A stretch of 34,891 bases of DNA from NCBI GenBank assembly GCA_023460155.1, contig JAEWRF010000079.1:1-34891 (forward strand), in the 5' to 3' direction. Every line of letters starts with the position of its first letter. Positions within the stretch are counted from its first letter, which is position 1. Source of the stretch: Bacillota bacterium (lineage in GTDB: Bacteria > Bacillota > Clostridia > Oscillospirales > Acutalibacteraceae). The notes under the pieces are model-generated. The model saw only the letters and a list, made by a program, of their open reading frames with translations. It made no database searches and was not told the DNA's origin. Positions 23,383 through 31,257 of this stretch are shown here, one piece after another. The translations under genes and the position numbers were made by a program.

Positions 23383-24083
23383 TCGCCATTGCGAAAAAGG
23401 AACTGCGTTCCTATTTTCTTTCCCCCATCGGGTACGTGTTTGTCAGCGTGATCCTGTTTTTGTTTGGGTATTACTATTTTCAGGTGCTGAAAATCCAGTC
23501 CACCTCCTATATTCCGAGCGTGTACGGAACCATGTTCATCTGGGCCATGATGTTCCTGCCGATCATCACCATGCGCAGCTTCAGCGAGGAAATCAAGAAT
23601 AAAACCGACCAGGGCCTGCTCACCGCACCCGTCGGCGTGTTCGCCATCGTGTTCGGCAAATTCCTCGCAGCCTTCGCGGTGTTCGCCATCGCCATGATAG
23701 GGAGCCTCATCCCCGTCGTGATTATTTCGTTCTTTTCCGCCCCGCCTTGGGCGACGATCCTCGGCACGGTGTTCGGCTCACTGCTGTACGGCGCCGGAAT
23801 GATCGCCATCGGCGTTTTCATTTCCTCCCTGACCCAGAGCCAGATCATCGCGGCCATCGGAACGTTCGGCGCGTCGATCTTCCTTCTGGTCATCAACCAG
23901 ATGTCCAGCCTGGCGTCTACCCCGGCGATCGCGAGCCTGATCTCGTGGATCTCGTTCGACGCCCGCTACCAGCCCTTCACCAAGGGAATGTTCAATATTT
24001 CGAGCATCGTTTTCTTTCTGAGCGTGGTCGCGGTCTTTACCTTCCTGACCGCCCGCAAGCTGGAAAGCAAACGCTGGTCGTAA
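23379..24083 (+). CDS. ABC-2 family permease, GldF-like
   Basis: This 234-residue integral membrane protein has about six membrane segments and starts MIAIAKKELRSYFLSPIGYV, the usual cytoplasmic amphipathic start of GldF-like permeases. PIITMRSFSEEIKNKTDQGLLTAPV is the conserved loop following the second segment. It pairs with the ATPase at 22402, whose end it overlaps by 4 nt. In Bacteroidetes GldAFG is linked to gliding, but the same gene set occurs in many non-gliding Firmicutes, where the cargo is unknown. Confidence 0.9.
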   Translation: MIAIAKKELRSYFLSPIGYVFVSVILFLFGYYYFQVLKIQSTSYIPSVYGTMFIWAMMFLPIITMRSFSEEIKNKTDQGLLTAPVGVFAIVFGKFLAAFAVFAIAMIGSLIPVVIISFFSAPPWATILGTVFGSLLYGAGMIAIGVFISSLTQSQIIAAIGTFGASIFLLVINQMSSLASTPAIASLISWISFDARYQPFTKGMFNISSIVFFLSVVAVFTFLTARKLESKRWS

Positions 24084-24099
24084 GGGGGAGGAGAAAACA

Positions 24100-25773
24100 A
24101 TGTTAGAGGATAAAGGACCACAGAATCATAAGAGCGTTGAAGAGCTCATCGAAGATAAAAAAGAAGAGCTTGCCAAAAAGGCCGCGGAGGACGGGCCGGA
24201 GCCGGAAACCGCCGAGCCGGAAACCGAAGAAAAAGCCGGGGAGCCGGAAGAGGAGAAGAAATCGGGCGGCGGATACCTGCACAGCCAGAAATTCCGCCGG
24301 GGTTCCATTTCGACGGCGTTCACCGCGGGCTTTATTGCCGTGGTGGTGCTTTTGAACGTTCTCGTAGGAATTCTCGGGCAGAAGTTCCCGTCCATCAACC
24401 TCGACCTCACCAAAACCGGCACCAACTCCCTTTCCGCCCAGTCGGAAAAGGTGATCGATTCGGTTAAGGTTCCGACCACGGTTACCATCTGCGCGACCCA
24501 GCAGCAGGTGCAGAACGACCAGATTTATTCCGAATACGGCATTCAGTACAGCCAGGTGGGCAGTCTCGCCGCGAAAATCGCGGAGCGGAACTCCAACATC
24601 AAGGTGCAGTACGTCGACCTTGACAAGAACCCGGCGTTTGCGAACGACTATAAAAGCGACAGCCTCACCTCGGGCGACGTTATCGTGAAAACCGACAAGC
24701 GCTACCGCGTGCTTGCCTACACCGACCTGTTCGACATTGAAACAAGCCAGGACGGCAGCAGCCAGCAGGTGTACTCCAACGTGGACGGCGCCTTTGCAGG
24801 AGCCCTGAACGCCGTGATCTCCGACAAGCTGCCGGTTGTCGCGTTCGACACCGGCCACACGGAAAAGCAGGACATGAGCGCCTACAAGAAGCTGCTTTCC
24901 TCGAACAGCTTCGACACGAAGGACTTTAACCTGCTGACGGACGCGATTCCGACGGGCGCGCAGATGATCGTGCTCGGCTACCCCACCACCGATCTTTCTG
25001 ACGCGGAGGTCACAAAGCTTTCGCAGTTCCTCTCGAGCAAGACGCTGAGCGGCGACCGCTCCCTGATGCTGACCTTCTACCCGAATCAGGGCAGCATGCC
25101 GAAGCTGGAAAATTTCCTGAAGGAATGGGGTCTTGCGGTTCCGCAGGCCGTCATTGTGGAGACCAATAAGCAGAAATACCTCAGTGAAAATCCGAGCTAT
25201 CTGCTTTCCGACGTGCAGACTACGCTCGACCTGACCGGAAAATCGAAGGAACAGCAGAGCGGGCAGACCACCGATTACGGTTACTTCTTTACGCCGCAGT
25301 CCAACCCGATCAACATCCTGTTCCAGTCGAAGGGAACCCGCGCGACCTATTCTCTGGCAAAAACCTCCGCCACCTGCTACCTGGTGGACAACAATACGAA
25401 GGAAAATGCCAACCCCCCGAAGGCCTCCTACAACACGGTTGCCCTTTCGCAGGATACCGTTACGGCAAGCGATTCCAAAACCTATAAGTCGAACGTCATC
25501 GCCGTGGGCAGTTCGCTTCTGCTCTCCGACGGGGTCGTAAACTCCAGCACGTTCGGCAACGGCAAATATATGGCCGACCTCAGCAAATACGCCACCGGCA
25601 CCACTGCGACCGCGAACGCGCTCAATATCCCCGTCAAGGAAATGAACGCTTCCGACATTACGCTGAACTCGGCTCTCGCGGGAGTCTTCGGCCTGGGCAT
25701 CTTCACCGTGCTGATCCCGCTCCTGATCATCATCACGGGCCTCGTGATCTACAACAAGAGGAGGCATCTGTAA
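24100..25773 (+). CDS. GldG-like ABC-associated membrane protein
   Basis: This 557-residue protein has an acidic N-terminal cytoplasmic region (1-60, Glu/Pro/Lys rich), a membrane segment at about 72-94 and a large extracytoplasmic domain. The domain begins NLDLTKTGTNSLSAQSEKVIDSV, a hallmark of the GldG/ABC_transp_aux family. A C-terminal membrane segment (about 528-552) precedes a basic end, NKRRHL. GGGGGAGGAG lies ahead of the ATG. It is encoded between the permease and a DUF4340-like protein, the standard neighbourhood. The extracellular domain may bind or process whatever the transporter handles. Confidence 0.9.
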   Translation: MLEDKGPQNHKSVEELIEDKKEELAKKAAEDGPEPETAEPETEEKAGEPEEEKKSGGGYLHSQKFRRGSISTAFTAGFIAVVVLLNVLVGILGQKFPSINLDLTKTGTNSLSAQSEKVIDSVKVPTTVTICATQQQVQNDQIYSEYGIQYSQVGSLAAKIAERNSNIKVQYVDLDKNPAFANDYKSDSLTSGDVIVKTDKRYRVLAYTDLFDIETSQDGSSQQVYSNVDGAFAGALNAVISDKLPVVAFDTGHTEKQDMSAYKKLLSSNSFDTKDFNLLTDAIPTGAQMIVLGYPTTDLSDAEVTKLSQFLSSKTLSGDRSLMLTFYPNQGSMPKLENFLKEWGLAVPQAVIVETNKQKYLSENPSYLLSDVQTTLDLTGKSKEQQSGQTTDYGYFFTPQSNPINILFQSKGTRATYSLAKTSATCYLVDNNTKENANPPKASYNTVALSQDTVTASDSKTYKSNVIAVGSSLLLSDGVVNSSTFGNGKYMADLSKYATGTTATANALNIPVKEMNASDITLNSALAGVFGLGIFTVLIPLLIIITGLVIYNKRRHL

Positions 25774-25775
25774 TC

Positions 25776-27230
25776 ATGCGCAGCAACATCCGGAACCTGA
25801 CCATCGTGGGCGTGTGCGTCGTCGTGCTCGGCGGCACCCTCGCCGCGCTGAATCTGACGGGGAACGGCACGGGAAGTGCCTCCTCTTCTTCGTCGGAGGC
25901 CAGCATTCAGCTCGTTTCCAAAAAAAGCGAAGATGTTGTTTCCATGAAAGTGACCAACCAGAAGGGAACCTACACGCTTCTGCCCATGAAGGCGGCAAGC
26001 GCCAACCTGAAAAACGCTTCCTCCGCCTCCTCGGACGCGACGGTTAATTACACCGTGGAGGAACTGGGCGGCTGCCCGGTGGATACCACCGCGACCAGCA
26101 CGGTGGTGCAGGACGGTTTCAGTCTGACCGCGACCAAGAACCTCGGCACCGCCAGCGATCTGGACCAGTACGGCCTGAAAAATCCGCAGGCTTCGGTGAC
26201 CGTCAGCTTCAAGGACGGCAGCACCTTCTCGTATAAAATCGGAAAGGCCTCCGCAACGGATTCCGGCTCCTACTATATGTGCGGCAGCAATTCCGACACC
26301 GTTTATCTTGTCACCGCAGATTCCGGCCTGTTTGAGGACGCCCGCTCCTTCGCGAGCAAGACGATCACCTCCATCCAGGCCCCGAGCGGGCAGCAGAACG
26401 ACTTCACGAAGCTTACGTTTTCCGGCGCCGCCTACCCTCAGACCGTGACGATTGAGGACGTGAACAAGGTGATGCTGATCACGGCCCCCGAGCACTACGA
26501 AACGGATTATTCGGGCCTGACGGCCATTCAGGGCCAGCTCACCTCGCTTTCGGCGACTTCGGTGGAAGCGGTGAGCCCCGACGCGGCTGCGCTGAAAAAA
26601 TACGGCTTTGACAAGCCGACGGCCTCGGTTGAATTCACGGTGAACAAGGGCACCTACAAGCTGACCCTCGGCGCGAAGTCGGCGGACGGCGGCTATTACG
26701 CCATGCTGGGCGGCGTGAACGTGGTTTACGACGTCGCCGCCGACAGCGTGAGCGGCTGGGTTTCCGCCGGGCTTTTCGGCCTGCGCACCAAGAACGTGAT
26801 ACAGCCCGAAATCGACCAGGTCAGCGGCATGACGCTGACCTCCGGCTCCGATGTCTGCAAGATCGACGTGGCGCGCACCAAGGACACGGCGAAATCCACG
26901 CAGGACAAGACGTACTACGATTACAAGGTGACGCAGACGAACGGCAAGCCGGTCGATTACAACAAGGCGTATATCAATTTCTTTGAGAACGTCGCCGGGA
27001 TCTCCATTCTGGAGGAAACGAAGACCGTTCCTTCCGGCAGTCCGGCCCTTACGATCGAATACCGCTACTTTGACAAATCCGACAAAGATGTCATTCAGTA
27101 CATTCAGAGCGGCGACCGGCGCTACACCGCCGTCGTCAACGGGAAACCGTTCGGCATCGTGACGCAGGACGACCTCGACACCATCAATTCCAACTTAAAA
27201 CAGCTGGAAGCCGGCGGCGCCGTCAACTAA
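25776..27230 (+). CDS. DUF4340-type membrane-anchored protein
   Basis: This 484-residue protein has one N-terminal membrane segment (about 7-26), a Ser-rich spacer and a long extracytoplasmic part. That part contains repeated motifs of the DUF4340 kind: DLDQYGLKNPQASVTVSFKDGS and later ALKKYGFDKPTASVEFTV, each followed by a YKL or FSYKIG strand. The repeated LKKYGLxxPxA pattern is typical of this family, which is encoded behind GldG-like genes. It begins 2 nt after the upstream stop, so translation is probably coupled. It is the last gene of the operon and is followed by a 17-bp-stem terminator. Confidence 0.88.
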   Translation: MRSNIRNLTIVGVCVVVLGGTLAALNLTGNGTGSASSSSSEASIQLVSKKSEDVVSMKVTNQKGTYTLLPMKAASANLKNASSASSDATVNYTVEELGGCPVDTTATSTVVQDGFSLTATKNLGTASDLDQYGLKNPQASVTVSFKDGSTFSYKIGKASATDSGSYYMCGSNSDTVYLVTADSGLFEDARSFASKTITSIQAPSGQQNDFTKLTFSGAAYPQTVTIEDVNKVMLITAPEHYETDYSGLTAIQGQLTSLSATSVEAVSPDAAALKKYGFDKPTASVEFTVNKGTYKLTLGAKSADGGYYAMLGGVNVVYDVAADSVSGWVSAGLFGLRTKNVIQPEIDQVSGMTLTSGSDVCKIDVARTKDTAKSTQDKTYYDYKVTQTNGKPVDYNKAYINFFENVAGISILEETKTVPSGSPALTIEYRYFDKSDKDVIQYIQSGDRRYTAVVNGKPFGIVTQDDLDTINSNLKQLEAGGAVN

Positions 27231-27249
27231 AGCTTAGAGTTAAAAAGCA

Positions 27250-27294
27250 GCGCCCCCGTTCCGGAATTTCCGGAACGGGGGCGCATTTTTATTT
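27250..27294 (+). terminator. Very strong intrinsic terminator of the ABC operon
   Basis: A perfect 17-bp stem, GCGCCCCCGTTCCGGAA against its complement, with a 1-2 nt loop, runs into ATTTTTATTT. Confidence 0.95.
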
Positions 27295-27332
27295 CCACAA
27301 GTCGAATCCGTAATTATTCATCCTGAAAGCGT

Positions 27333-27371
27333 AAAAATAAGCCCCGATTCGACAGTAAGCCGAAGCGGGGA
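27333..27371 (-). terminator. Terminator of the cupin gene
   Basis: On the minus strand CCCCG and CGGGG, with an inner TCG/CGA pairing, are followed by CTTATTTTTA, about 20 nt after the cupin stop. Confidence 0.65.
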
Positions 27372-27391
27372 CGAAATTGATAGGTAAGTTT

Positions 27392-27721
27392 TCAGTCCAC
27401 AATAAACAGTTTCGCGCCCGTTTCCGTGTGGGAGCGGTGGGGCTGCGCGTCCTCGGCGATGACATAGGTCATCCCGGGGGTCAGGGTGACGGTCCTTCCG
27501 TCTTTCAGCTCGGTCACCAGCTTTCCCTCCAGAACATGGAGGACATGGCCGCGGCTGCACCAGTGGTTCGCAAAATACCCCGGGGTATATTCCACCATCC
27601 GGACCCGGATGTTCCCCATTTCAAAGGTGCGCCAAAGGGCTTTGCCGGTTTCCCCTTCGTGCTCGGTGGGTTCGATTTTGCTCCAGTCCGGAGTGGTAAA
27701 CGGCACATCTTCGATTTTCAT
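27392..27721 (-). CDS. Small cupin-fold protein (DHCW-motif type)
   Basis: This 109-residue single-domain cupin starts MKIEDVPFTTPDWSKIEPTE. The metal-site region reads YFANHWCSRGHVLHVLEGKL and the second cupin motif PGMTYVIAEDAQPHRS. It matches the compact family known for a D-H-W-C cluster, here with Asn in place of the Asp. Members lack an established substrate, so enzyme or sensor roles are both open. GAGGGGAG lies 8 nt before the ATG. It is divergent from the operon at 27903 and shares its upstream region, including an 11-bp hairpin at 27750-27774. Confidence 0.87.
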   Translation of the reverse strand: MKIEDVPFTTPDWSKIEPTEHEGETGKALWRTFEMGNIRVRMVEYTPGYFANHWCSRGHVLHVLEGKLVTELKDGRTVTLTPGMTYVIAEDAQPHRSHTETGAKLFIVD

Positions 27722-27749
27722 TTCTGTCTGCTCCCCTCAAAATCAGAAA

Positions 27750-27774
27750 CCGGCCGCCACATTGTGGCGGCCGG
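27750..27774 (-). other. Perfect hairpin in the cupin leader
   Basis: An 11-bp stem (CCGGCCGCCAC and complement) with a 3-nt loop is followed on the minus strand by TTTCTGATTTTG. It may be an attenuator ahead of the cupin gene. Confidence 0.6.
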
Positions 27775-27788
27775 AAGGTATTCGTCGA

Positions 27789-27817
27789 TTGACAAAATGA
27801 AAAAAACGTGATATTAT
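27789..27817 (+). promoter_or_regulatory. Sigma-A promoter of the 27903 operon
   Basis: TTGACA (27789-27794), 17-nt spacer, TATTAT (27812-27817). A mirrored TGTCAA overlaps the -10 end (27817-27822), and a second pair, ATTGACAAA near 27788 with TTTGTCAAT near 27866, brackets the whole leader. These inverted repeats could be operator half-sites. Confidence 0.8.
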
Positions 27818-27902
27818 GTCAACATATAAATTACCACATATATACCATATCACAAATTACATGATTTGTCAATAGGATAATTCAAAAAAAGGGGAGATTT
27901 TT

Positions 27903-28388
27903 TTGAGCGGTTCCCTTACGGCATGGTTTACGGACGGCGGGCTTTCGGAACGGGCGGCAGCCGCAGGCTTTCTGGCGCTGAACGCGGAGACGGAGGAATA
28001 CGGCCTGGCCCTGACGCCCGAGGAAGCGGCGGAGCTGGCCGAAACGCGCCGCCTTGCTCTGGAGGGCAGCGGCCGGCTCGAGCTGGGCGGCGGCGCGCCG
28101 GAGGAGATCATCCGGGTGTTCAGCCGGAGCGAATACCTGTATCCGCACAATTACGCCCGCACGCTGAACGAGATTACGGAGGCGTTCTACGCCCTGAAAA
28201 ACGAGACGCTGGACGCGGTTTCCGACCGCGACCTGATCGCGTTCCTGTTCGATCGGTTTGAGCGGGAGTACCGGGGCGACGCGGCGGCGCTTCTGGACGG
28301 GCGGGAGCTGGAAAAGCTGGTGCGCTCCCTGAAATTCGGGCCGGAGGACGAGCCGGATGAGGAAGAAAGCGAGGAAGAGGATGAGTGA
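27903..28388 (+). CDS. Acidic protein of unknown function (DUF6323-like)
   Basis: This 161-residue protein starts at TTG 27903, 6 nt after GGGGAG. The fold looks all-helical. Recognisable stretches are YGLALTPEEAAELAETRRLALEGSGRLELGGG, then YLYPHNYARTLNEITEAFYALKNETLDAVSDRDLIAFL. The C-terminus is very acidic (DEPDEEESEEEDE). I recall this pattern from DUF6323 proteins, which occur beside DUF6179 proteins in Clostridia; this is memory, not a search. It overlaps the next gene by 8 nt and is driven by a near-consensus promoter. No function is known to me. Confidence 0.82.
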   Translation: MSGSLTAWFTDGGLSERAAAAGFLALNAETEEYGLALTPEEAAELAETRRLALEGSGRLELGGGAPEEIIRVFSRSEYLYPHNYARTLNEITEAFYALKNETLDAVSDRDLIAFLFDRFEREYRGDAAALLDGRELEKLVRSLKFGPEDEPDEEESEEEDE

Positions 28389-29064
28389 ATTTCTGCCTTC
28401 CGAGGCGTTTCGCGCGGAGCTTCTGAACCTGCTCGGGGAGCAGGTCCTCCGGCACAACGCGGGGCAGAGCAGCTCCATCCGGGTGGAAACAGCGGAGCAG
28501 ATCTTCGAATCCATGCTCTATTGCATCCGTGCCTATCTGGAATCCGATAAAATATCTCCCTGCAATAGCTCAGAGGATCCTCCGCCTCCGGCGGAGAATT
28601 TGGGAGTGGAACTTCCACCCCCAAAGGAGCTGTACCGCAGGGGGCTGGAGCTGGTGAAACGGGAAATCCTGAGCGCCAAAGCGATTTACCGGGAAGTGCT
28701 GAAAACCCGCGTGAAAACCGGCCTGCTTGCCTATAACGCAACACTCGACGGTGCGATTCCCGGGTTTTTCAAGACCTACGACCCCGACTATGCCGCCCAC
28801 GAAAACGGCGCGCTGACGGGGTTCCCCGATTACCCCCTGCTCCGCGACGACCGAAGCCGTGGCGGAATCTTATACATGAAAGCCTATCTGGAGGAGCTCC
28901 TGCTGGAAAACAAATTCTGCGCGTGCTGTCCCGTAAACCGCATCCGGGCGCTTCTTTTTGTCCACGGACAAAAGCACGGTCTGGATTACCGCGAGGTGAT
29001 CGTTAACATCCCGGAGCTGATTTTGGAGCATGAAAACGCCCCGAAGCCGTACCGGATTTCATAA
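28381..29064 (+). CDS. Partner protein of unknown function (DUF6179-like)
   Basis: This 227-residue protein starts at the ATG at 28381 (MSEFLPSEAFRAELL), overlapping the upstream gene by 8 nt; an ATG at 28357 is less likely. The sequence SSSIRVETAEQIFESMLYCIRAYLES resembles the start of DUF6179 proteins, again from memory. A Pro-rich insertion at about residues 61-80 (EDPPPPAENLGVELPPP) is encoded by two adjacent DNA palindromes. The second half contains KTYDPDYAAHENGALTGFPDYPLL and a CACC pair near residue 180. Members I recall are longer, so this may be a short form. It ends 6 nt inside the convergent acetyltransferase gene. Confidence 0.8.
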   Translation: MSEFLPSEAFRAELLNLLGEQVLRHNAGQSSSIRVETAEQIFESMLYCIRAYLESDKISPCNSSEDPPPPAENLGVELPPPKELYRRGLELVKREILSAKAIYREVLKTRVKTGLLAYNATLDGAIPGFFKTYDPDYAAHENGALTGFPDYPLLRDDRSRGGILYMKAYLEELLLENKFCACCPVNRIRALLFVHGQKHGLDYREVIVNIPELILEHENAPKPYRIS

Positions 29065-29559
29065 AATTTTCTGATAGCAGACGACGTCGAGGTACCGGCC
29101 GAATTTGCGGCCGACCTCCCTGTAGTGGGCGCATTTCTCATAGCCGCAGGCGGCGAACAGTCCGATGCTGGCCGTGTTCTCGCCGGTGATGACCGACATG
29201 AGCGAGTGAAAGCCCTGCTCCCGCCCGAAGGCCTCAATAAAGGCGAGCGCCTGACGGCCGATCCCCTGCCCCGCGCATTCGGGACGGAGGTAGATCGTCA
29301 CCTCGGCGGTGCAGTCGTAGGCCGACCGGCTCTTGAAGCGGGTCAGAAGAACGTAGCCGCACAGCGTTTCCCCCGAGAAGATGGCGTAGGTGCGGTACTT
29401 CGGATTCTGGAAAAACACGATGCCGCGCATCTCCGCTTTTGTCTGAAGTTTCTCGTGAAACGTCGCCGTGGAGGTCTCCACATAATGGTTGTAAACGGCG
29501 AGCACCGCGTCGAGGTATTCTTCCCTCATTTCCCGGAATTCAATTTCCAAGACGGTCAT
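29059..29559 (-). CDS. GNAT N-acetyltransferase, phosphinothricin-acetyltransferase-like
   Basis: This is a cytoplasmic acetyl-CoA-dependent acetyltransferase. FREMREEYLDAVLAVYNHYV and ETSTATFHEK are typical of the PAT/YncA subgroup. The acetyl-CoA loop is RPECAGQGIGRQAL, and NTASIGLFAACGYEKCAHYREVGRKFGRYLDV is the usual end. The annotated ATG at 29559 has GGGAG only 1 nt upstream. A TTG three codons later (29550) lies 8 nt after GGGAG and yields (M)EIEFREM, which matches family N-termini better. The substrate may be an amino-acid analogue, but is not determined. It is convergent with the upstream unknown gene. Confidence 0.9.
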   Translation of the reverse strand: MTVLEIEFREMREEYLDAVLAVYNHYVETSTATFHEKLQTKAEMRGIVFFQNPKYRTYAIFSGETLCGYVLLTRFKSRSAYDCTAEVTIYLRPECAGQGIGRQALAFIEAFGREQGFHSLMSVITGENTASIGLFAACGYEKCAHYREVGRKFGRYLDVVCYQKIL

Positions 29560-29643
29560 CTCCCAAAACTTTTTGGCCCATTATAACACTCGCCGAAGCG
29601 TTATTCAAGCGACGGCAACCCGCACCTTCCCCTCCCCAGACGC

Positions 29644-29672
29644 AAAAATACCCCGGAGCCGAAGCTCCGGGG
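29644..29672 (-). terminator. Strong terminator of rubrerythrin
   Basis: On the minus strand a perfect 9-bp stem, CCCCGGAGC with TTCG-type loop and GCTCCGGGG, is followed by TATTTTTG, about 35 nt after the stop. Confidence 0.9.
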
Positions 29673-29706
29673 CAGTGCCGCCGCAAACGGCGGTAAGATT
29701 TGAAAA

Positions 29707-30246
29707 TTAATAATTTTCGGCTTTGCGCTCAAAGAAGGACTGCGGATGCTTGCAGGCCGGGCAGATCTTCGGGGCTTCCTTGCCGACGTAGACGAAGCCG
29801 CAGTTCCGGCAGACCCAGACGGTGTCTTCCTTGCACTGGAACACGAGGTTGTCCTTCACGTTGCCGATCAGCTTCGCGTAGCGTTCCTCGTGGGTCTTCT
29901 CTACCGAAGCGATCATGCGCATGGTTGCGGCAATTTCCTTAAAGCCCTCCTGCTCGGCGGTCTCCGCCATGTGTTTGTACATGTCGGTCCACTCGTAATT
30001 CTCGCCGGCCGCAGCGTCCTGCAGATTCTCGGGCGTTGATTTGATATCTCCGCCGGAAAGGTACTTAAACCACAGCTTGGCGTGCTCCCGCTCGTTGCCC
30101 GCGGTTTCCTCAAAGATCGCCGCGATCTGTTCGTAGCCTTCGGTGCGCGCCTTCGATGCATAGAAGGTGTACTTGTTGCGCGCCTTCGATTCCCCAGCGA
30201 ATGCTTCCCAGAGATTCGATTCCGTTTTGCTTCCCTTTAATTCCAT
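29707..30246 (-). CDS. rbr: Rubrerythrin
   Basis: Rubrerythrin reduces hydrogen peroxide in anaerobes through a diiron centre fed by a rubredoxin-like iron site. The 179-residue protein has the ferritin-like part first, with ligand motifs EAFAGESKARNKY (Glu19), EETAGNEREH (Glu52, His55) and SVEKTHEERY. The rubredoxin-like domain at the C-terminus has CRNC (146-149) and CPAC (162-165). The ATG follows AAGGAGCGG by 8 nt. It has its own promoter and an adjacent Fur/PerR-like palindrome, so peroxide- or iron-dependent control is likely. A strong terminator follows. Confidence 0.96.
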   Translation of the reverse strand: MELKGSKTESNLWEAFAGESKARNKYTFYASKARTEGYEQIAAIFEETAGNEREHAKLWFKYLSGGDIKSTPENLQDAAAGENYEWTDMYKHMAETAEQEGFKEIAATMRMIASVEKTHEERYAKLIGNVKDNLVFQCKEDTVWVCRNCGFVYVGKEAPKICPACKHPQSFFERKAENY

Positions 30247-30323
30247 GATGATACCGCTCCTTTTATTATTTATTTTTCCGGCGTTTGTTGTTCCGGATTC
30301 ATTGGTTTCCTGATTACGACCTG

Positions 30324-30352
30324 ATTATACCACGGAGGAAAACAAAGGTCAA
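30324..30352 (-). promoter_or_regulatory. Promoter of rubrerythrin
   Basis: TTGACC (30352-30347), 17-nt spacer, TATAAT (30329-30324) on the minus strand. Confidence 0.82.
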
Positions 30353-30361
30353 TACAATAAC

Positions 30362-30377
30362 GATAATTATTATTATC
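30362..30377 (-). promoter_or_regulatory. Fur/PerR-like operator upstream of rubrerythrin
   Basis: GATAATTATTATTATC is built of GATAAT and ATTATC half-sites, as in Fur and PerR boxes. It lies 10 nt upstream of the -35 and overlaps the stop codon of the hydrolase gene. Confidence 0.55.
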
Positions 30378-31146
30378 TTTTATTTTTTTCAACACGGAAC
30401 GGGGCGCCGGTAAAGAAGCGGATGAGGAGCTCCGCGTAATCGGCGCCGTGACCGACGCTGAGTTCGCCGTGGCGCAGGCCGGGCATGAGGTACAGCTGGC
30501 TGCCGGGGATGGCTTCGTGCAGCATTTCGGCGGATTTTATCATAACGGAGGGTTCTTTCAGGCCCGCGGCGACGAGCACCTTAGCCGTGGTGTTCCTCAG
30601 GGTGGGCTTTACGGTGTAGGCCGCGTTGCTCCGGGTAACGTTCAGGAGGGACGGCAGGGTGATTTTTTTGCTGTCCTCAAAGTAATCCTCGAACATGTCC
30701 TCCGGGAGAATGAAGCTTTTTGCCTGGAGCTTTGCGAACCAGCGCTTTTTAATCAGGCCGTAGGTGAGTTTGACGGCCGATTCCGACAGGCGGGAGAATC
30801 CGAGCGGACAGACCAGCGCGCTCTCGATGACGGCGTACTCCGCCAGATCGGGGCGCTGCGCGAGGGCCTCGGCGGTGATCTGCGCGCCGAGCGAGAGGCC
30901 GCAGAGCGCGAAAATATGCCCGCCGTAACGCTCATCGATCCGGCGGATCAGCTTCTGTGCGGAGTCCTCTATGCTGACGAACTCCGTTCCGCCGTCCTCC
31001 CCGTGGCCGTCGAGAACGGGGGTCACGACGAAATAGCGGCTCTGCAGGCCGCGGACGGCGTCGCGGCAGGACCACCAGGACAATCCCCCGCCGTGAAGAA
31101 GAAAGACTACGGGGGTTCCCGGATCTCCGAATTCCATGAATTTCAA
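30373..31146 (-). CDS. Alpha/beta hydrolase
   Basis: This 257-residue alpha/beta-hydrolase-fold protein has the oxyanion motif HGGG (18-21), nucleophile elbow GLSLG with Ser85, and probable catalytic His226 in GLRHGELS. The acid is likely in VLVAAGLKEP or just after, though the usual Asp is not evident there. The substrate cannot be told. The start is TTG at 31146, about 9 nt after AAGGAG; the ATG at 31137 is too far. The sequence AAAGGAGT is part of a palindrome with ACTCCTTT that could mask the ribosome site. Its end overlaps the operator of rubrerythrin. Confidence 0.88.
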   Translation of the reverse strand: MKFMEFGDPGTPVVFLLHGGGLSWWSCRDAVRGLQSRYFVVTPVLDGHGEDGGTEFVSIEDSAQKLIRRIDERYGGHIFALCGLSLGAQITAEALAQRPDLAEYAVIESALVCPLGFSRLSESAVKLTYGLIKKRWFAKLQAKSFILPEDMFEDYFEDSKKITLPSLLNVTRSNAAYTVKPTLRNTTAKVLVAAGLKEPSVMIKSAEMLHEAIPGSQLYLMPGLRHGELSVGHGADYAELLIRFFTGAPFRVEKNKR

Positions 31147-31257
31147 AGGAGTGACTCCTTTCTAATCGCCTACGGCGGACACGACTTTGACAAGGGGAAA
31201 TGACAGGCATTCTTCCCGACTTGACCAAAACTTTTCGGGCAGGCTGAGCCTGATTTC

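Noticed and set aside
24103..25767. A 554-codon open frame on the minus strand opposite the GldG-like gene
   Set aside because: Its codons mirror the plus-strand gene, the product is Arg/His/Gly-biased without any family pattern, and the plus gene fits a conserved operon.
27788..27874. The leader of the 27903 operon as a riboswitch
   Set aside because: It is short and AT-rich, and matches no aptamer pattern I know. Inverted repeats are better explained as operator half-sites.
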